Source: Eubacterium sp. 1001713B170207_170306_E7 (GTDB lineage: Bacteria; Bacillota; Clostridia; Eubacteriales; Eubacteriaceae). Taken from it: a stretch of 64,000 nt of DNA. Shown here piece by piece: positions 34,850-44,544 of this stretch. Made by a program: the position numbers and the translations under genes. The notes beneath the pieces were generated by a model that did not search any database, was not told the DNA's origin, and saw only the letters and a program-made list of their open reading frames with translations. The stretch is taken from NCBI RefSeq assembly GCF_015547515.1, contig NZ_JADMVE010000012.1:29819-93818 (forward strand), in the 5' to 3' direction. How positions within the stretch are numbered: position 1 is the first letter of the stretch; each line of letters begins with the position of its first letter.

Positions 34850-35170
34850 ATGAGCATTAACAGTGAGATGCGCAGCTACAGCCTACAACGAAAAGTAACC
34901 ATTCGAACGGCGTCAGGTGCTCTCCGTGAGGAATGGGATGTCGGTCGGATTATTATGGTTACTGTGAAAAAGACCAATGATCTGCTGCACACCCAGAGCG
35001 TCCGCTATAACGAAAGCACCCATACCGGGCTGACCAGGTGTAAGTATATAAAGCCTTACATTAACCGCCTGAAAAAGACGGACACAGGCGAAATATATGA
35101 GATCATCAGCGCCACCAACGATGGGAGGTTCAACAATCTCCTTCTCAAGAAGGTGGACACTGATGTCTGA
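34850..35170 (+). CDS. Head closure / stopper protein
   Basis: A 106-residue beta-rich protein from ATG 34850, four bases after the previous stop. The pattern KVTIRTASGALREEWD and a final EIISATNDGRFNNLLLKKV fits head-closure proteins (SPP1 gp16-like) that plug the connector. Identification rests mainly on size and position. Confidence 0.65.
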   Translation: MSINSEMRSYSLQRKVTIRTASGALREEWDVGRIIMVTVKKTNDLLHTQSVRYNESTHTGLTRCKYIKPYINRLKKTDTGEIYEIISATNDGRFNNLLLKKVDTDV

Positions 35171-35573
35171 TAATAAAGCATTCGAAGCCAGTATAAACAA
35201 TGCAACCCTGGAGATACTGAAACGTTTGGCCGGAAATATGGATAAAGCCTGTCTGGTGGTTGAACGAACCGCCAAGCAGGACTGCCCGGTAAATTATGGG
35301 GCGCTGCGCGCCGACATCCACCATGAGATAGATTTTGGACCAGACGCCATTGTGGGGACCGTGGGTAATTCTTTGGAATATGCATCCTTTGTGCACAACG
35401 GCACCGGCATTTATGCCAAAGGCGGCGGCCGAAAAACACCATGGAAGTTTAAGGTGGCGTCTGGGAAGTACAAGGGCTGGCACACCACCAGAGGGCAGAA
35501 ACCAAAACCCTACCTAGAGAATGCAAAAATGAAAAACAAAGACCAGATCGCAAGGATACTGGCTGGAGATTAA
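35163..35573 (+). CDS. Neck/tail component, HK97 gp10-like
   Basis: The 136-residue protein has the gp10-like pattern of an early helix (EILKRLAGNMDKACLVVERTA), the turn DCPVNYGALRADIHHEI and a C-terminal helix after KPKPYLENA. Such proteins sit at the head-tail joint of siphoviruses. It overlaps the preceding gene by 8 bp. Confidence 0.8.
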   Translation: MSDNKAFEASINNATLEILKRLAGNMDKACLVVERTAKQDCPVNYGALRADIHHEIDFGPDAIVGTVGNSLEYASFVHNGTGIYAKGGGRKTPWKFKVASGKYKGWHTTRGQKPKPYLENAKMKNKDQIARILAGD

Positions 35574-35574
35574 A

Positions 35575-35955
35575 GTGGAAAATGATTTAATAAGCTATAT
35601 TGCGACAGAGATTCCAGAACTGAAAGATCACATTTATCCGGTCTTTACAACGGATACAGAAGTGCCGACGCTGGTTTATAAGACGGCTCCAATCTCCGGA
35701 GGCGTGGTTAATGAGACTCAGCTGGAAGTGAAAATTATTTACAAAGATTATGACAAATGCTTAGAGCTTGATAAAAAGCTTCAGGAGGTTCTGGACATGT
35801 CACATGATCTGGTGTACCGGCTGCACGGCGGCATCCGCTTCCGGAGCACATTGGCAGGCAGCGGCGGCACGGAGGATTATGATGTGGATGGGCTGCTGGT
35901 ATTTGAAGTGACACGATACTATTTGATAAAATGGAGGAAACGAAATAATGGGTAA
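35575..35955 (+). CDS. Tail terminator/completion protein
   Basis: It starts at GTG 35575, just after the gp10-like gene. The 126-residue protein (ISYIATEIPELKDHIYPVFT; GTEDYDVDGLLVFEVTRYYL) has the length and position of tail terminator proteins that cap the tail tube below the neck. Assignment is mainly by position. Confidence 0.65.
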   Translation: MENDLISYIATEIPELKDHIYPVFTTDTEVPTLVYKTAPISGGVVNETQLEVKIIYKDYDKCLELDKKLQEVLDMSHDLVYRLHGGIRFRSTLAGSGGTEDYDVDGLLVFEVTRYYLIKWRKRNNG

Positions 35956-36550
35956 ACTTGATAATCAGGAAATTATCCTGGGGGCTGGCGAAGTCTACAT
36001 GTATGAAGTTGAAGGCGCACTGTCTGAGATCCCGACCTCGGATGAGATCGAGACTGAAGCGCACAATGTCGGACACTGTTCCGGCGGCTTCAGCGTGGAT
36101 TATAAACCCGAAAAATATGATGTCAAAAACCAGTATGGCACCATTGTGAAGTCTGCGATTACCAGTGAGGAAATGACGGCCAAGACCGGCGTTTTGCGAT
36201 GGGATTTACAGAACATTGGTCTACTAAGCTGTGCGAAGTTTGAAGTCGACCGAACCACGAAGATGAAAAAGCTGATCTTCGGCGGCTCTGGCGTGAAGCT
36301 GAAGACTGTTCTGCTGCGTTTTGTGCACGTGAAGGAAAACGGCAAAAAAATCCGTTTTACCATGATTGGTCAGGGCGGCAACGGTTTTGCCATTGAGTTC
36401 GGTGAGAAGGAGCTGACAGTGGATGCTGAAATCACGGCGATTTCTTACCTCAAGGACTTCCTGGCAGAGTTCTCTGAAGAAATGACAGATGCTGAATTTA
36501 CTGCTTGGGAAGCTGATAATCCAGCACCGAGTTCAGATACGCCATCTTAA
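35948..36550 (+). CDS. Major tail tube protein
   Basis: A 200-residue protein between the terminator-like gene and the lipoprotein cargo, ahead of the tail chaperones and tape measure. Beta-strand-rich sequence (LFGGSGVKLKTVLLRFVHV-like centre near residue 110-130) and a short Pro/Ser/Thr-rich end (NPAPSSDTPS) fit the tube protein of a long non-contractile tail. There is no sheath gene nearby, so the tail is probably siphovirus-like rather than contractile as in Mu. Confidence 0.75.
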   Translation: MGKLDNQEIILGAGEVYMYEVEGALSEIPTSDEIETEAHNVGHCSGGFSVDYKPEKYDVKNQYGTIVKSAITSEEMTAKTGVLRWDLQNIGLLSCAKFEVDRTTKMKKLIFGGSGVKLKTVLLRFVHVKENGKKIRFTMIGQGGNGFAIEFGEKELTVDAEITAISYLKDFLAEFSEEMTDAEFTAWEADNPAPSSDTPS

Positions 36551-36551
36551 G

Positions 36552-36580
36552 TTGCAATTCCCCCTGTTAGGGTGTATTAT
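36552..36580 (+). promoter_or_regulatory. Own promoter of the lipoprotein cargo gene
   Basis: TTGCAA at 36552-36557, a 17-bp spacer and TATTAT at 36575-36580, between the tail tube stop and the lipoprotein start. Confidence 0.7.
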
Positions 36581-36603
36581 TAGCTTATAAGGGGGTAATT
36601 GAT

Positions 36604-37068
36604 ATGAAGAAAAGAATTGCTGTTATCTGTATTATGTGTATTTCGGTGATATTTTTTACGAGTTGCAGTACCCAAGAGAAAACGGCTGTTACACCTGAAG
36701 CTGGACAAACACCAACGGTTGAATCTGATAGTCAAAAGGTTCACGAAGACGTTGAAAAAATTAAAAACGAGGCTGTTCCTGCTGATTTTGTAGAAATCAA
36801 TGCTGGAAATTGGAAAGGAAAGTCGGTTGTAATCATAGGTGAAATCTCCGCTTTAGATAAAGAGGCAAAACTTGAAGCTTTTCCTAATTGCATGATTTCT
36901 CAAGTGGAGAATGATGGATATGGTGATTATTTACTGTTAGTTCCAGGCGGACTTGAAAACAATACGCTTGAAAACAGAGGAAAAGGTGACATAGTGACAG
37001 CATATGGAACTGTGGCTGAGCCTGGAAGTATGGGATTACCACAAATTTTAACTGTATGGATAGAATAA
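36604..37068 (+). CDS. Prophage-encoded lipoprotein (moron)
   Basis: The 154-residue product has a signal peptide and lipobox (FTSC, cysteine at residue 21), a Thr/Pro/Glu-rich linker and a small beta-rich domain (NWKGKSVVIIGEISALDKEA) that resembles an OB-fold. It interrupts the tail tube-tail chaperone order and has its own promoter (36552) and terminator (37075), the classic moron layout, so it is likely expressed from the silent prophage. It may change the host surface or exclude other phages; this is inference. Lower GC than its neighbours also fits separate origin. Confidence 0.75.
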   Translation: MKKRIAVICIMCISVIFFTSCSTQEKTAVTPEAGQTPTVESDSQKVHEDVEKIKNEAVPADFVEINAGNWKGKSVVIIGEISALDKEAKLEAFPNCMISQVENDGYGDYLLLVPGGLENNTLENRGKGDIVTAYGTVAEPGSMGLPQILTVWIE

Positions 37069-37074
37069 AATATA

Positions 37075-37097
37075 AGCACTCGCAAGGGTGCTTTTTT
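37075..37097 (+). terminator. Terminator after the lipoprotein gene
   Basis: Stem AGCACTC/GGGTGCT with one G-U pair, loop GCAA, then six T. It insulates the cargo gene from the tail operon. Confidence 0.85.
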
Positions 37098-37111
37098 GAT
37101 TGGAGAAAACA

Positions 37112-37462
37112 ATGATTAACTTAAATGACTATATCAACAAAACAGTTGATTTTGAAATTAAAAAAGAAAAAATACATGTGAAGCTGCCGACATGTGGTAT
37201 TTTGGCACAGATTATAAAGTTGGAAAACGGTGACGATAGTGCGATTCCTGGCGAGGATTATAAAATCAAGCAAAAATGCGTACAATTGCTTTTGAATAAC
37301 AACACTGAAGGGCGAACATTTGCGGATGAAGAAATGGATGTGTTACCGTCTGATGCTGTTATGGCCGTTTATACCCATGTTATGTCTGGAAAATTGGAGG
37401 CAGACTTTGACCCAAACTCCAAATCCCAGTCCCCGCAGGAGACGTCGGAGACGCCATCATAA
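37112..37462 (+). CDS. Tail assembly chaperone, short form (gpG-like)
   Basis: A 116-residue protein from ATG 37112, located between the tail tube and tape measure genes where gpG/gpGT chaperones lie. The C-terminus is low-complexity (PNSKSQSPQETSETPS). A second open frame overlaps and continues after its stop (see 37411-37734), as in the lambda G/GT arrangement. It should coat the tape measure before tube assembly. Confidence 0.75.
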   Translation: MINLNDYINKTVDFEIKKEKIHVKLPTCGILAQIIKLENGDDSAIPGEDYKIKQKCVQLLLNNNTEGRTFADEEMDVLPSDAVMAVYTHVMSGKLEADFDPNSKSQSPQETSETPS

Positions 37463-37734
37463 AAAAATACTTTCCACGGGAAGCCTGGGAGAATAACTAT
37501 ATCCTTTCATCTTATGAAATCAAAAGAATTGCATATTACACAGGACTAAATTTTGATCAAGTCATGAACCTGCCCTACGGGGCTTTTTTATTGTATCGAA
37601 AAGAAAGCTGGATTGACGCGATGAACCAAACGAAGGATGGGCGCGATATTTTGAAAGCGATCTGGCGTTTACAGCAGACTGAAGCTGATGAGACGGCCAT
37701 TGCAGAATATAACGAAGGGAGAACAATGAAATGA
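37411..37734 (+). CDS. Frameshift-extension frame of the tail chaperone (gpT-like part)
   Basis: This frame is open from 37411 to the stop at 37732-37734, overlapping the gpG-like end by 52 bases in the -1 frame. It has no ATG, GTG or TTG before its conserved part, which begins KKYFPREAWENN near 37462 and continues with NLPYGAFLLYRKESW and a C-terminal helical end. That is typical of the gpT half made by programmed -1 frameshifting. I see no canonical slippery heptamer in 37411-37462, so the exact site is unclear. It overlaps the tape measure start by 4 bp. Confidence 0.65.
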   Translation, partial: PKLQIPVPAGDVGDAIIKKYFPREAWENNYILSSYEIKRIAYYTGLNFDQVMNLPYGAFLLYRKESWIDAMNQTKDGRDILKAIWRLQQTEADETAIAEYNEGRTMK

Positions 37735-40694
37735 GTATCACAAGCGGCATCAGCCTGGCACCGTTGGAAGTAAAACTTAAGGCGGATATTGCGGGTTTTA
37801 AATCAGATATGGAAAAAGCCCGTGTGGCTGGTGTCACTGAAGCGGATAAGATTTCGAAATCCCTGGAAAAGACTGCGCGTGTAGGTGAAAAGCTATCCGG
37901 TGTGGGTACAAGCATGACAAAACACGTCTCGGTTCCTTTGGCAGCAGTCGGGGTAGCGGCTGGAAAAATGTACCTTGATTTTTCAAAGTCTATGGGCATG
38001 GTTTCCACGCTGATCGACGGTACTGGAGAAGTGGTACAGGCGAGAACAAAACAGCTCAGCAAGGATGTTCTCAAGGTGTCAGATGATACGGGGATTGCCG
38101 CGGGTGATATTTCTGAGGGTCTGTATCAGGTCATCTCCGCCTATGGGGACACTGCTGATGCTTCTAAAAACTTGGAAATCGCTGGAAAGGCTGCTAAAGC
38201 AGGCGCGGCCACCACAACCGATGCCGTCAACCTGCTGTCTGCCGTCACCAAAGGATATGGGGATACCAGCGCCGAAGCCAACAGCAAGGTGGCCGACCTG
38301 GCGTTCATGACGGTGAAGCTGGGCCAGACCACTTTCCCTGAACTGGCATCCAGCATGGGTCGCGTGGTTCCGCTGGCTGCAGAATTGAAGGTCAGCCAGG
38401 AAGAACTCTTCGGCGTTATGGCAACGGGTACCGGTGTAACCGGTACGGCAGCCGAGGTTTCGACGCAGTTGCGTGGAGTCCTGCAGGCACTCATGGCACC
38501 GACCGATTCCATGACCGAGCTGATGAACAGTCTGGGCTATGAAACCGGAAAGGCAATGATGGAGGGCCTTGGGCTACAGGGAACGATCGACGCGATTGTC
38601 AAAGCCGCCAATGACAGCGGGATGCCGCTCCAGGATTATATCGGCAGCATTGAGGGACAAACATTAGCGCTTGCACTTGCTGGAGCACAAAGCGATACAC
38701 TTCGTGAAAAGACTGCGGCCATGGCAGACTCCCTTGGTGCAGCCGATGAAGCATTTCTGAAAAGTCAGGAAAACGCCGGAGCAAAATTTGAGGCGGCTCT
38801 GAATAAGTCTAAAAATGCCCTGATCCGTTTGGGTGATGCGGCAGCACCTGCCCTTGAAAAAGCCGCTGATCTCATTGGTGATGTGGCGGATTGGTTCGCG
38901 CAATTGACTGATGAGCAACAGGAAAACCTTGTTCAGTGGGGAGCTGTTGCAATAGCAGCAGGACCAGTCATCAAGCTACTGGGCGATGGAATCACCACTT
39001 TTACCAAGCTAAAACCAGCAATTTCAGGCGCTTCAAAAGCTTTAGAAACAATGAGTGCTGCTGGAAAAGTTCTTCCAAAAGTGATGCCTAAAGCAGCAGA
39101 AGCGACCGAAGCAGTCGTCGATGTTGTATCTGGTCTACCATCCGTTGTCAAACCGGCAGCCAAAGGTATGAGCAGTGTCGCAGATGCTGGCGGAGCCATT
39201 ACAAAGGCTCTTCCTGACGCTGCAAAAATGATTGAAGGTGTTAAGTATCAGGTTCTTGATCTGCCCAATGCAGCGGGAGCTGCTTCAAAAGCATTGGGCG
39301 GCGGTTCAGGCCTTACAGGAATCCTTTCGAATATTTTGACACCATCTTTAGGAACAACCGCTTTGGCGGTCGGTGCGATTGGTGTTACAGCCGCAGCGGT
39401 TGGTGTGGGCGTCGCAGAGGCATACAAACAGCTGAATGCAGATGTTATGCCGGAGGTGGATATTTTTACCGCCAAATCGGACGAAGCCGCTCAGCGTGTG
39501 ACAGCCAATGCCGGTCAGATCGGATTTGCCGCGAAAGACACGTCGGTGAAAATTTCTGAAGCAACACGCCAGGCGGTCGGTGCTTATATTGAGCTTGACC
39601 AGGGCGTGCAACAGAGCCTGTTTAATCTTCAGGTGAATGGTTCAATTATTACCGGTCAGATTGTTGCTGATCTTACCACTCAGTTTTCGAATATGGGGAC
39701 GATGATTACCCAAAAATTGGATCAAGATTGCCAGAACGACTTGACAACATTAAGTAATTTTTTTACTTCATCTTCGACGATGACCGCTGCACAACAGAAT
39801 GATTTGATGTTGGGATTAACAAATTTTTATGAGCAGCAAAAGGTTAATACTCAGAGTGCACAAGATCAGATTGCATTAATCCTGCAAACTGCCAGTGATC
39901 AAAATAGAGCGTTGACACAATCAGAACATGACCAGATCAACCAGCTGCGTGAAAATATGCGGACCAATGCCATTAAAACCCTTTCTGAAACAGAAGCTGA
40001 AAGTGCTGTTATCCTTGGACGGATCAAAGATCAAGATGGACGCATGACCGCTGAAATGGCTTCTGAACATGTTAAAAAATTAGAAGAGCAACGTATGGGC
40101 TCTGTCGATTCTGCAAACCGTGAGTGTGCGGAATATACAAGCTTAATCCGACAAATGCGCGATCAAGGAATCATTACAACAGATGAAATGGCAAACGAGA
40201 TGATTTCAGATGCAGAGCGCCAAAGAGACGCGACAATCGAAGCAGCGCAGTCTACAAAGGATCGCGGAATTGATACATTAAGAGGCGCTTACAGCGATCT
40301 GGATAACACAGTAGATACGAATACCGGAAACATCCTTACAAAATGGGATCAAATAAAATCCTGGTGGAATGGGTGGTGGCCTGAAAGTAAAAATGCTACC
40401 GTCACAACAACTTATCAGGAAGTTTATGAGCGTATTGAAAGGAACTCAGGCTGGCATCATTATAATGGTCTTGATTATGTTCCCAATGATGGCTATATTG
40501 CGTACCTGCATAAAGGCGAAAGAGTTCAAACGGCTGAAGAAAATAAAACCCGCATTCAATCTAGTGGAAAGCAACAAGGGGATGGAGACATCCTCATCAC
40601 CGGCAACACCTTCCAAATCCGAAACGAACATGACGCGGAGCTGGTGGCCCAAGAGCTCTGGAAATTGAAACAGAAAAAAGCGAGAGGAGGCTGA
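37731..40694 (+). CDS. Tail tape measure protein (TP901 type)
   Basis: The 987-residue protein has an N-terminal helical region and the TP901 tape-measure pattern near residues 85-160 (LSKDVLKVSDDTGIAAGDIS; ISAYGDTADASKNLEIAGKA), followed by hydrophobic stretches near 390-410 and 540-565 that may insert in the host membrane during DNA entry. The later half is coiled-coil. At three bases per residue and about 1.5 angstrom per residue, the length suggests a tail of roughly 150 nm, a family rule of thumb. Confidence 0.9.
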   Translation: MSITSGISLAPLEVKLKADIAGFKSDMEKARVAGVTEADKISKSLEKTARVGEKLSGVGTSMTKHVSVPLAAVGVAAGKMYLDFSKSMGMVSTLIDGTGEVVQARTKQLSKDVLKVSDDTGIAAGDISEGLYQVISAYGDTADASKNLEIAGKAAKAGAATTTDAVNLLSAVTKGYGDTSAEANSKVADLAFMTVKLGQTTFPELASSMGRVVPLAAELKVSQEELFGVMATGTGVTGTAAEVSTQLRGVLQALMAPTDSMTELMNSLGYETGKAMMEGLGLQGTIDAIVKAANDSGMPLQDYIGSIEGQTLALALAGAQSDTLREKTAAMADSLGAADEAFLKSQENAGAKFEAALNKSKNALIRLGDAAAPALEKAADLIGDVADWFAQLTDEQQENLVQWGAVAIAAGPVIKLLGDGITTFTKLKPAISGASKALETMSAAGKVLPKVMPKAAEATEAVVDVVSGLPSVVKPAAKGMSSVADAGGAITKALPDAAKMIEGVKYQVLDLPNAAGAASKALGGGSGLTGILSNILTPSLGTTALAVGAIGVTAAAVGVGVAEAYKQLNADVMPEVDIFTAKSDEAAQRVTANAGQIGFAAKDTSVKISEATRQAVGAYIELDQGVQQSLFNLQVNGSIITGQIVADLTTQFSNMGTMITQKLDQDCQNDLTTLSNFFTSSSTMTAAQQNDLMLGLTNFYEQQKVNTQSAQDQIALILQTASDQNRALTQSEHDQINQLRENMRTNAIKTLSETEAESAVILGRIKDQDGRMTAEMASEHVKKLEEQRMGSVDSANRECAEYTSLIRQMRDQGIITTDEMANEMISDAERQRDATIEAAQSTKDRGIDTLRGAYSDLDNTVDTNTGNILTKWDQIKSWWNGWWPESKNATVTTTYQEVYERIERNSGWHHYNGLDYVPNDGYIAYLHKGERVQTAEENKTRIQSSGKQQGDGDILITGNTFQIRNEHDAELVAQELWKLKQKKARGG

Positions 40695-40698
40695 AAAC

Positions 40699-41448
40699 AT
40701 GGCAGGAACAACCTGGATGGTGTTTGGCGGGAGACGGCTTGACCACGTTCTTGGCATCCGGGGCCGCGGCATCGAAATTGACATCAAGCAGACTGAGACG
40801 GATATGCCGTTGCGGAACGGCAGTATGCTTCGGAATGTAAAACTACAGAACAAAAAGCTGCGGGTTAACCTATTTCTGGAACGGGAACAGGCCAGCCAGA
40901 CCATTGAGGACATGAAAGCCAAACTGCTTCAGGTGCTGTACACGTCTGGAATGGAGCAGCTAATCTTTGGCGATGACCCTGGTCATGAATGGCGCGGTAT
41001 CCTATCGGGTACCGAGCTGATCAAAGAAAGTGAGGACTTTGCAGAAATTGAGCTCTCCTTTACCTGTGACCCCGTCCGCCGCGAACTGTCTGAAATAACC
41101 TATGAGGATATTGACAGCAAAACTTTTGAAAATTTTGGCCGGGATACCCACGGTGTGATTACTTTCACACTGCCCAGCGGGCGCAGCAGCCAGGTGATCA
41201 GCCTTTATGGAACTATTGCAAAAGTTACCCTGGCCGCATCCGATCTTGCCGGTGAGTGGCGCATTGACACCGAGCGTCGAGAGGTCTATTTAAATGGCGT
41301 TTTAAGCATGTTAAAAGTGGATTTTAAAAACACGAACTGGCTGGCACCAGAGGGACGGAGTTTTTGCGTCCCAGCTGGCAGCTTCCGGTTTGATTTTACA
41401 CCAGCTGTCTCAAGCGCCACCATAAAATATAAAAGGCGGTGCTTGTAA
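40699..41448 (+). CDS. Distal tail protein (Dit)
   Basis: The 249-residue product directly follows the tape measure gene, as Dit does in SPP1-like phages. It has an N-terminal ring-forming half (GRGIEIDIKQTETDMPLRNG) and a C-terminal half with a galectin-like beta sandwich (LYGTIAKVTLAASDLAGEWR; VYLNGVLSML). Dit hexamers join the tube to the Tal spike. Its stop overlaps the next ATG by one base. Confidence 0.85.
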   Translation: MAGTTWMVFGGRRLDHVLGIRGRGIEIDIKQTETDMPLRNGSMLRNVKLQNKKLRVNLFLEREQASQTIEDMKAKLLQVLYTSGMEQLIFGDDPGHEWRGILSGTELIKESEDFAEIELSFTCDPVRRELSEITYEDIDSKTFENFGRDTHGVITFTLPSGRSSQVISLYGTIAKVTLAASDLAGEWRIDTERREVYLNGVLSMLKVDFKNTNWLAPEGRSFCVPAGSFRFDFTPAVSSATIKYKRRCL

Positions 41449-44400
41449 TGATCACAGAGTTTCTCATCCAGGACCGTGACAACAACCTGATCGGGACGCT
41501 GATCCCCGAGGACTGCCTGACCGCCAAGCGGGATTGGCAGAAAAACGGCTTTCATACCTTGGACTTAGCAGTGCCGTTAAATCACCGGTATGCGAAAGAA
41601 ATGACAAAAGGCAATCGGATCATGTTCAAGGACACCGACCGCGACAAGTGGTATGAATTTGAAATTGTCCGTGAAAACACCGATGCCGACAAACAGGCCG
41701 TGTACTGTGAAAGCAGTTACTACGATACCCTCTCCAGTTCCGTTCCATTCGTGGATATTACCGGAAATACGCCGATTAACGGTTTGAGGAAGCTTCTGGA
41801 CACCGCACAGCCGAAAAGCCGCTGGCAGGCCGGTATAAGCGATATTCCGGGGTCTTTCTACATGCAGCGCACCCGAAAAAATCTGAAGGAAACCATTTCT
41901 GCCTGGGCCAACGCCTGCGGCGGCGTGATCTCAGAGCGCATTGAGTTCTACAATGGCCGGATCGTCCGATATATCGACATCCTGCAGAGCGTCGGTTCAG
42001 ACCGAGGCCGTGTAATCTACGATGACCGTGAGGTTACGCAGATGAGCGTACAGATTCCCGAGCGGACCAACTACACCATGGCCTTCGGATACGGGAAAGC
42101 AGAGATGACCACTGAGACCGGCGAAAGCAAACCGATCACCTTTGAGGATGTGGTGTGGAGTGTTGCAAAAGGTGATCCCGTGGACAAGCCCAAAGGCCAG
42201 ACCTGGGTAGCGCTTCCAGACAGTTACAAGGAGCAATATGGGATTCTGGATGCCAACGGCATCCGGCAGCACCGCTGCACGATTTGGGAAGAAAACGGCG
42301 TGGAAATCCCTGAGAACTTGCTTCAGCGGACCTATGACGGTCTGCTTGCAGGATTAAAAGACAACACTGAATATAAAATAAAAGCTGCGGATTTCAAGGC
42401 GCTGGGCTATTCCACGCAGGACATCCGGGAAGGCGACACCATCGGCGTAGTGCTCTCAAAGCTGAATATTAAGCTTAAGGCTGAGATCATCCGTTTTACA
42501 CCGAACTACCTCAATCCAGAGAACAATGATTTTGAGCTGTCAAACTATAGCAAAGACATTATTGACGACATGATGAATGACAGCGAACTGGTGAAGAATG
42601 TCAATGACCGGCTAGACGCAATGATCCGAAAAGTGTTTCGCCAGTCTATTCTGGATGACTGGAATGCTGAAATTGCTTCGGAATCCGGTTTCCTGATCTA
42701 TGGTGATCCCCGGGACGGTTTAGTCTGTCTGAACGCCCCGACCTACGAGCAGGCCACCAAGGCCACGCGGATGAAGGGCGGCTCCCTGCAGATTGCCAAC
42801 CAAAAGCTGGATGGGGACTGGAAATGGACCACGGTCCTGACTGGTGACGGGATCATCGCGGATGCGATTTTTACCGGTATCATCATGGGAGACCGGATGG
42901 ACATCAATCTTGACCTCTCAGAGATCCGTTTGGGAGACCGGAATCCCACTACAGGGCTTATAGAAGACCCTGTTTTTTTGTTCAATGATGATGTGCTGCG
43001 CATCCGGATCGGCGGCACCGATCTGGAAGGAAATCTTTCAGGGATTCATTCCAGCATCGAAGCTCTGGATGGACAGATTACTCTGAGCGTTCAGAATCTG
43101 GAAAAGACAATCACCAAGACTGGACAGGATGCAGCGGCAGACGCGACAACGAAAGCAAACCAGGCGCTGAAGGATGCCAAGAACTATGTCACAACAACCA
43201 TTACCACCTCAGAAGCGCAGATCAAAATCACAACGGACGCCATTACTTCACGTGTAGCAAGGACAGAAGATTCCATTACCACCTTGAATGGTTCCGCCAC
43301 CAATCATGAGACACGCCTACAGTCGGCAGAACAGAAAATTACTCCCAGTGCCATTATCAGCACAGTTTCGGATACGGTCAACAATGCAGTAAAGACGGCT
43401 AACGGCTATACGGATACGAAAACCCAAAATTTCCATAGCCAGATTACACAGAACGCTAAAGACATTCAGGCCCGTGTGACGATCAACGGTCTGGGAACGG
43501 CGATTACACAAAATGCAAGCTCTGTACGTATTGCATGGAATAACTATACACAGTACATCCAATTTGAATATAGCCGCCTTTCTATCTATGATAGTGCCAG
43601 TGCTTCAACCAAAAAGCTAGTCATGACACTTGGAAGTAACGGAATGCGATTTTACCGAAAGGATGATGACCGACCAATCGGCCAGATTGTAACCAATCAG
43701 CTGGCAGCCGATTCATCCAAAAAAGGCTTGGATTTTGATTTGGATGCAGGTGGAACTTTCATGACATGGGCAAGCCGAAATTCAACATCCGAGGCAAATT
43801 ACACAATGAAGCTGTCATTTAGCAAAGAAAACCTCACAAATTTACCAGCAGGTCTCTCCGTTGGCTGTAATTTAGATATGAGAGGATTTAGCATTAATAA
43901 CTGTAATTTGGTTAAAAACCGAGGCGGCGTTAATGGCATTAAATATTACAAATATGATCCGGGTGGAACAGATCAGCAATGGGGATATATTGAAATTGAG
44001 GTCGTTGAACCGGGCGGCGGAGCCACACTGATTGGTATTGATGCATGGCACTCGGATGGTCGGTTAAAGAGAAACATACAACCCTCTTCAGAAAATGCGC
44101 TGTCCTATCTGGAGCAGTTACCGGTACGAAGCTTTGACTGGAAAGAGGACGCTTTTCACGAACGTTTTGGATTTATCGCCCAGGAGCTGGAAGGAATCGA
44201 TTCGAGTCTGGTTTATAAGGTACCTCAGCGGGAAGAGGATGGAACAATTGTGGACGAAATCTATCAGATCAAGGTCAGCAAATTTATACCCGTACTGGTA
44301 AAAAGTATCCAGGAGCTTTATGAGAAAGTGGAAAATCAAGGTAAAATACTGGATAAGATGATGCTGGCACAAGGTGTCACCTATCAGTCGGCAGTAAAAG

Positions 44401-44543
44401 CGTTACGCTCATTTGAAGCGCCTTTACAGCAGTATACCGAAGCGATTCAAAAGCCAATGAGAACGTCTGAAATTACTGAGCCAAGACCTATTATGTTTCA
44501 TAAAAATGAAGATGGAACCATTGAATTTATTGAGGAGGAATAA
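41448..44543 (+). CDS. Tail-associated lysin/spike (Tal) with S74 chaperone domain
   Basis: I chose ATG 41448 (TAATG junction), 1031 residues. The N-terminal 400 residues match the Tal/gp27-like baseplate hub (LIPEDCLTAKRDWQKNGF; EGDTIGVVLSKLN). A helical, Asn/Thr-rich middle follows. The C-terminus has the peptidase S74 intramolecular chaperone pattern: SDGRLKRNIQP near residue 870, FGFIAQELEGIDSS and KFIPVLVKSIQEL. S74 domains help trimerise fibres and then cleave themselves off before the conserved Ser. The host-contact part is likely the middle region. Confidence 0.85.
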   Translation: MITEFLIQDRDNNLIGTLIPEDCLTAKRDWQKNGFHTLDLAVPLNHRYAKEMTKGNRIMFKDTDRDKWYEFEIVRENTDADKQAVYCESSYYDTLSSSVPFVDITGNTPINGLRKLLDTAQPKSRWQAGISDIPGSFYMQRTRKNLKETISAWANACGGVISERIEFYNGRIVRYIDILQSVGSDRGRVIYDDREVTQMSVQIPERTNYTMAFGYGKAEMTTETGESKPITFEDVVWSVAKGDPVDKPKGQTWVALPDSYKEQYGILDANGIRQHRCTIWEENGVEIPENLLQRTYDGLLAGLKDNTEYKIKAADFKALGYSTQDIREGDTIGVVLSKLNIKLKAEIIRFTPNYLNPENNDFELSNYSKDIIDDMMNDSELVKNVNDRLDAMIRKVFRQSILDDWNAEIASESGFLIYGDPRDGLVCLNAPTYEQATKATRMKGGSLQIANQKLDGDWKWTTVLTGDGIIADAIFTGIIMGDRMDINLDLSEIRLGDRNPTTGLIEDPVFLFNDDVLRIRIGGTDLEGNLSGIHSSIEALDGQITLSVQNLEKTITKTGQDAAADATTKANQALKDAKNYVTTTITTSEAQIKITTDAITSRVARTEDSITTLNGSATNHETRLQSAEQKITPSAIISTVSDTVNNAVKTANGYTDTKTQNFHSQITQNAKDIQARVTINGLGTAITQNASSVRIAWNNYTQYIQFEYSRLSIYDSASASTKKLVMTLGSNGMRFYRKDDDRPIGQIVTNQLAADSSKKGLDFDLDAGGTFMTWASRNSTSEANYTMKLSFSKENLTNLPAGLSVGCNLDMRGFSINNCNLVKNRGGVNGIKYYKYDPGGTDQQWGYIEIEVVEPGGGATLIGIDAWHSDGRLKRNIQPSSENALSYLEQLPVRSFDWKEDAFHERFGFIAQELEGIDSSLVYKVPQREEDGTIVDEIYQIKVSKFIPVLVKSIQELYEKVENQGKILDKMMLAQGVTYQSAVKALRSFEAPLQQYTEAIQKPMRTSEITEPRPIMFHKNEDGTIEFIEEE

Positions 44544-44544
44544 A

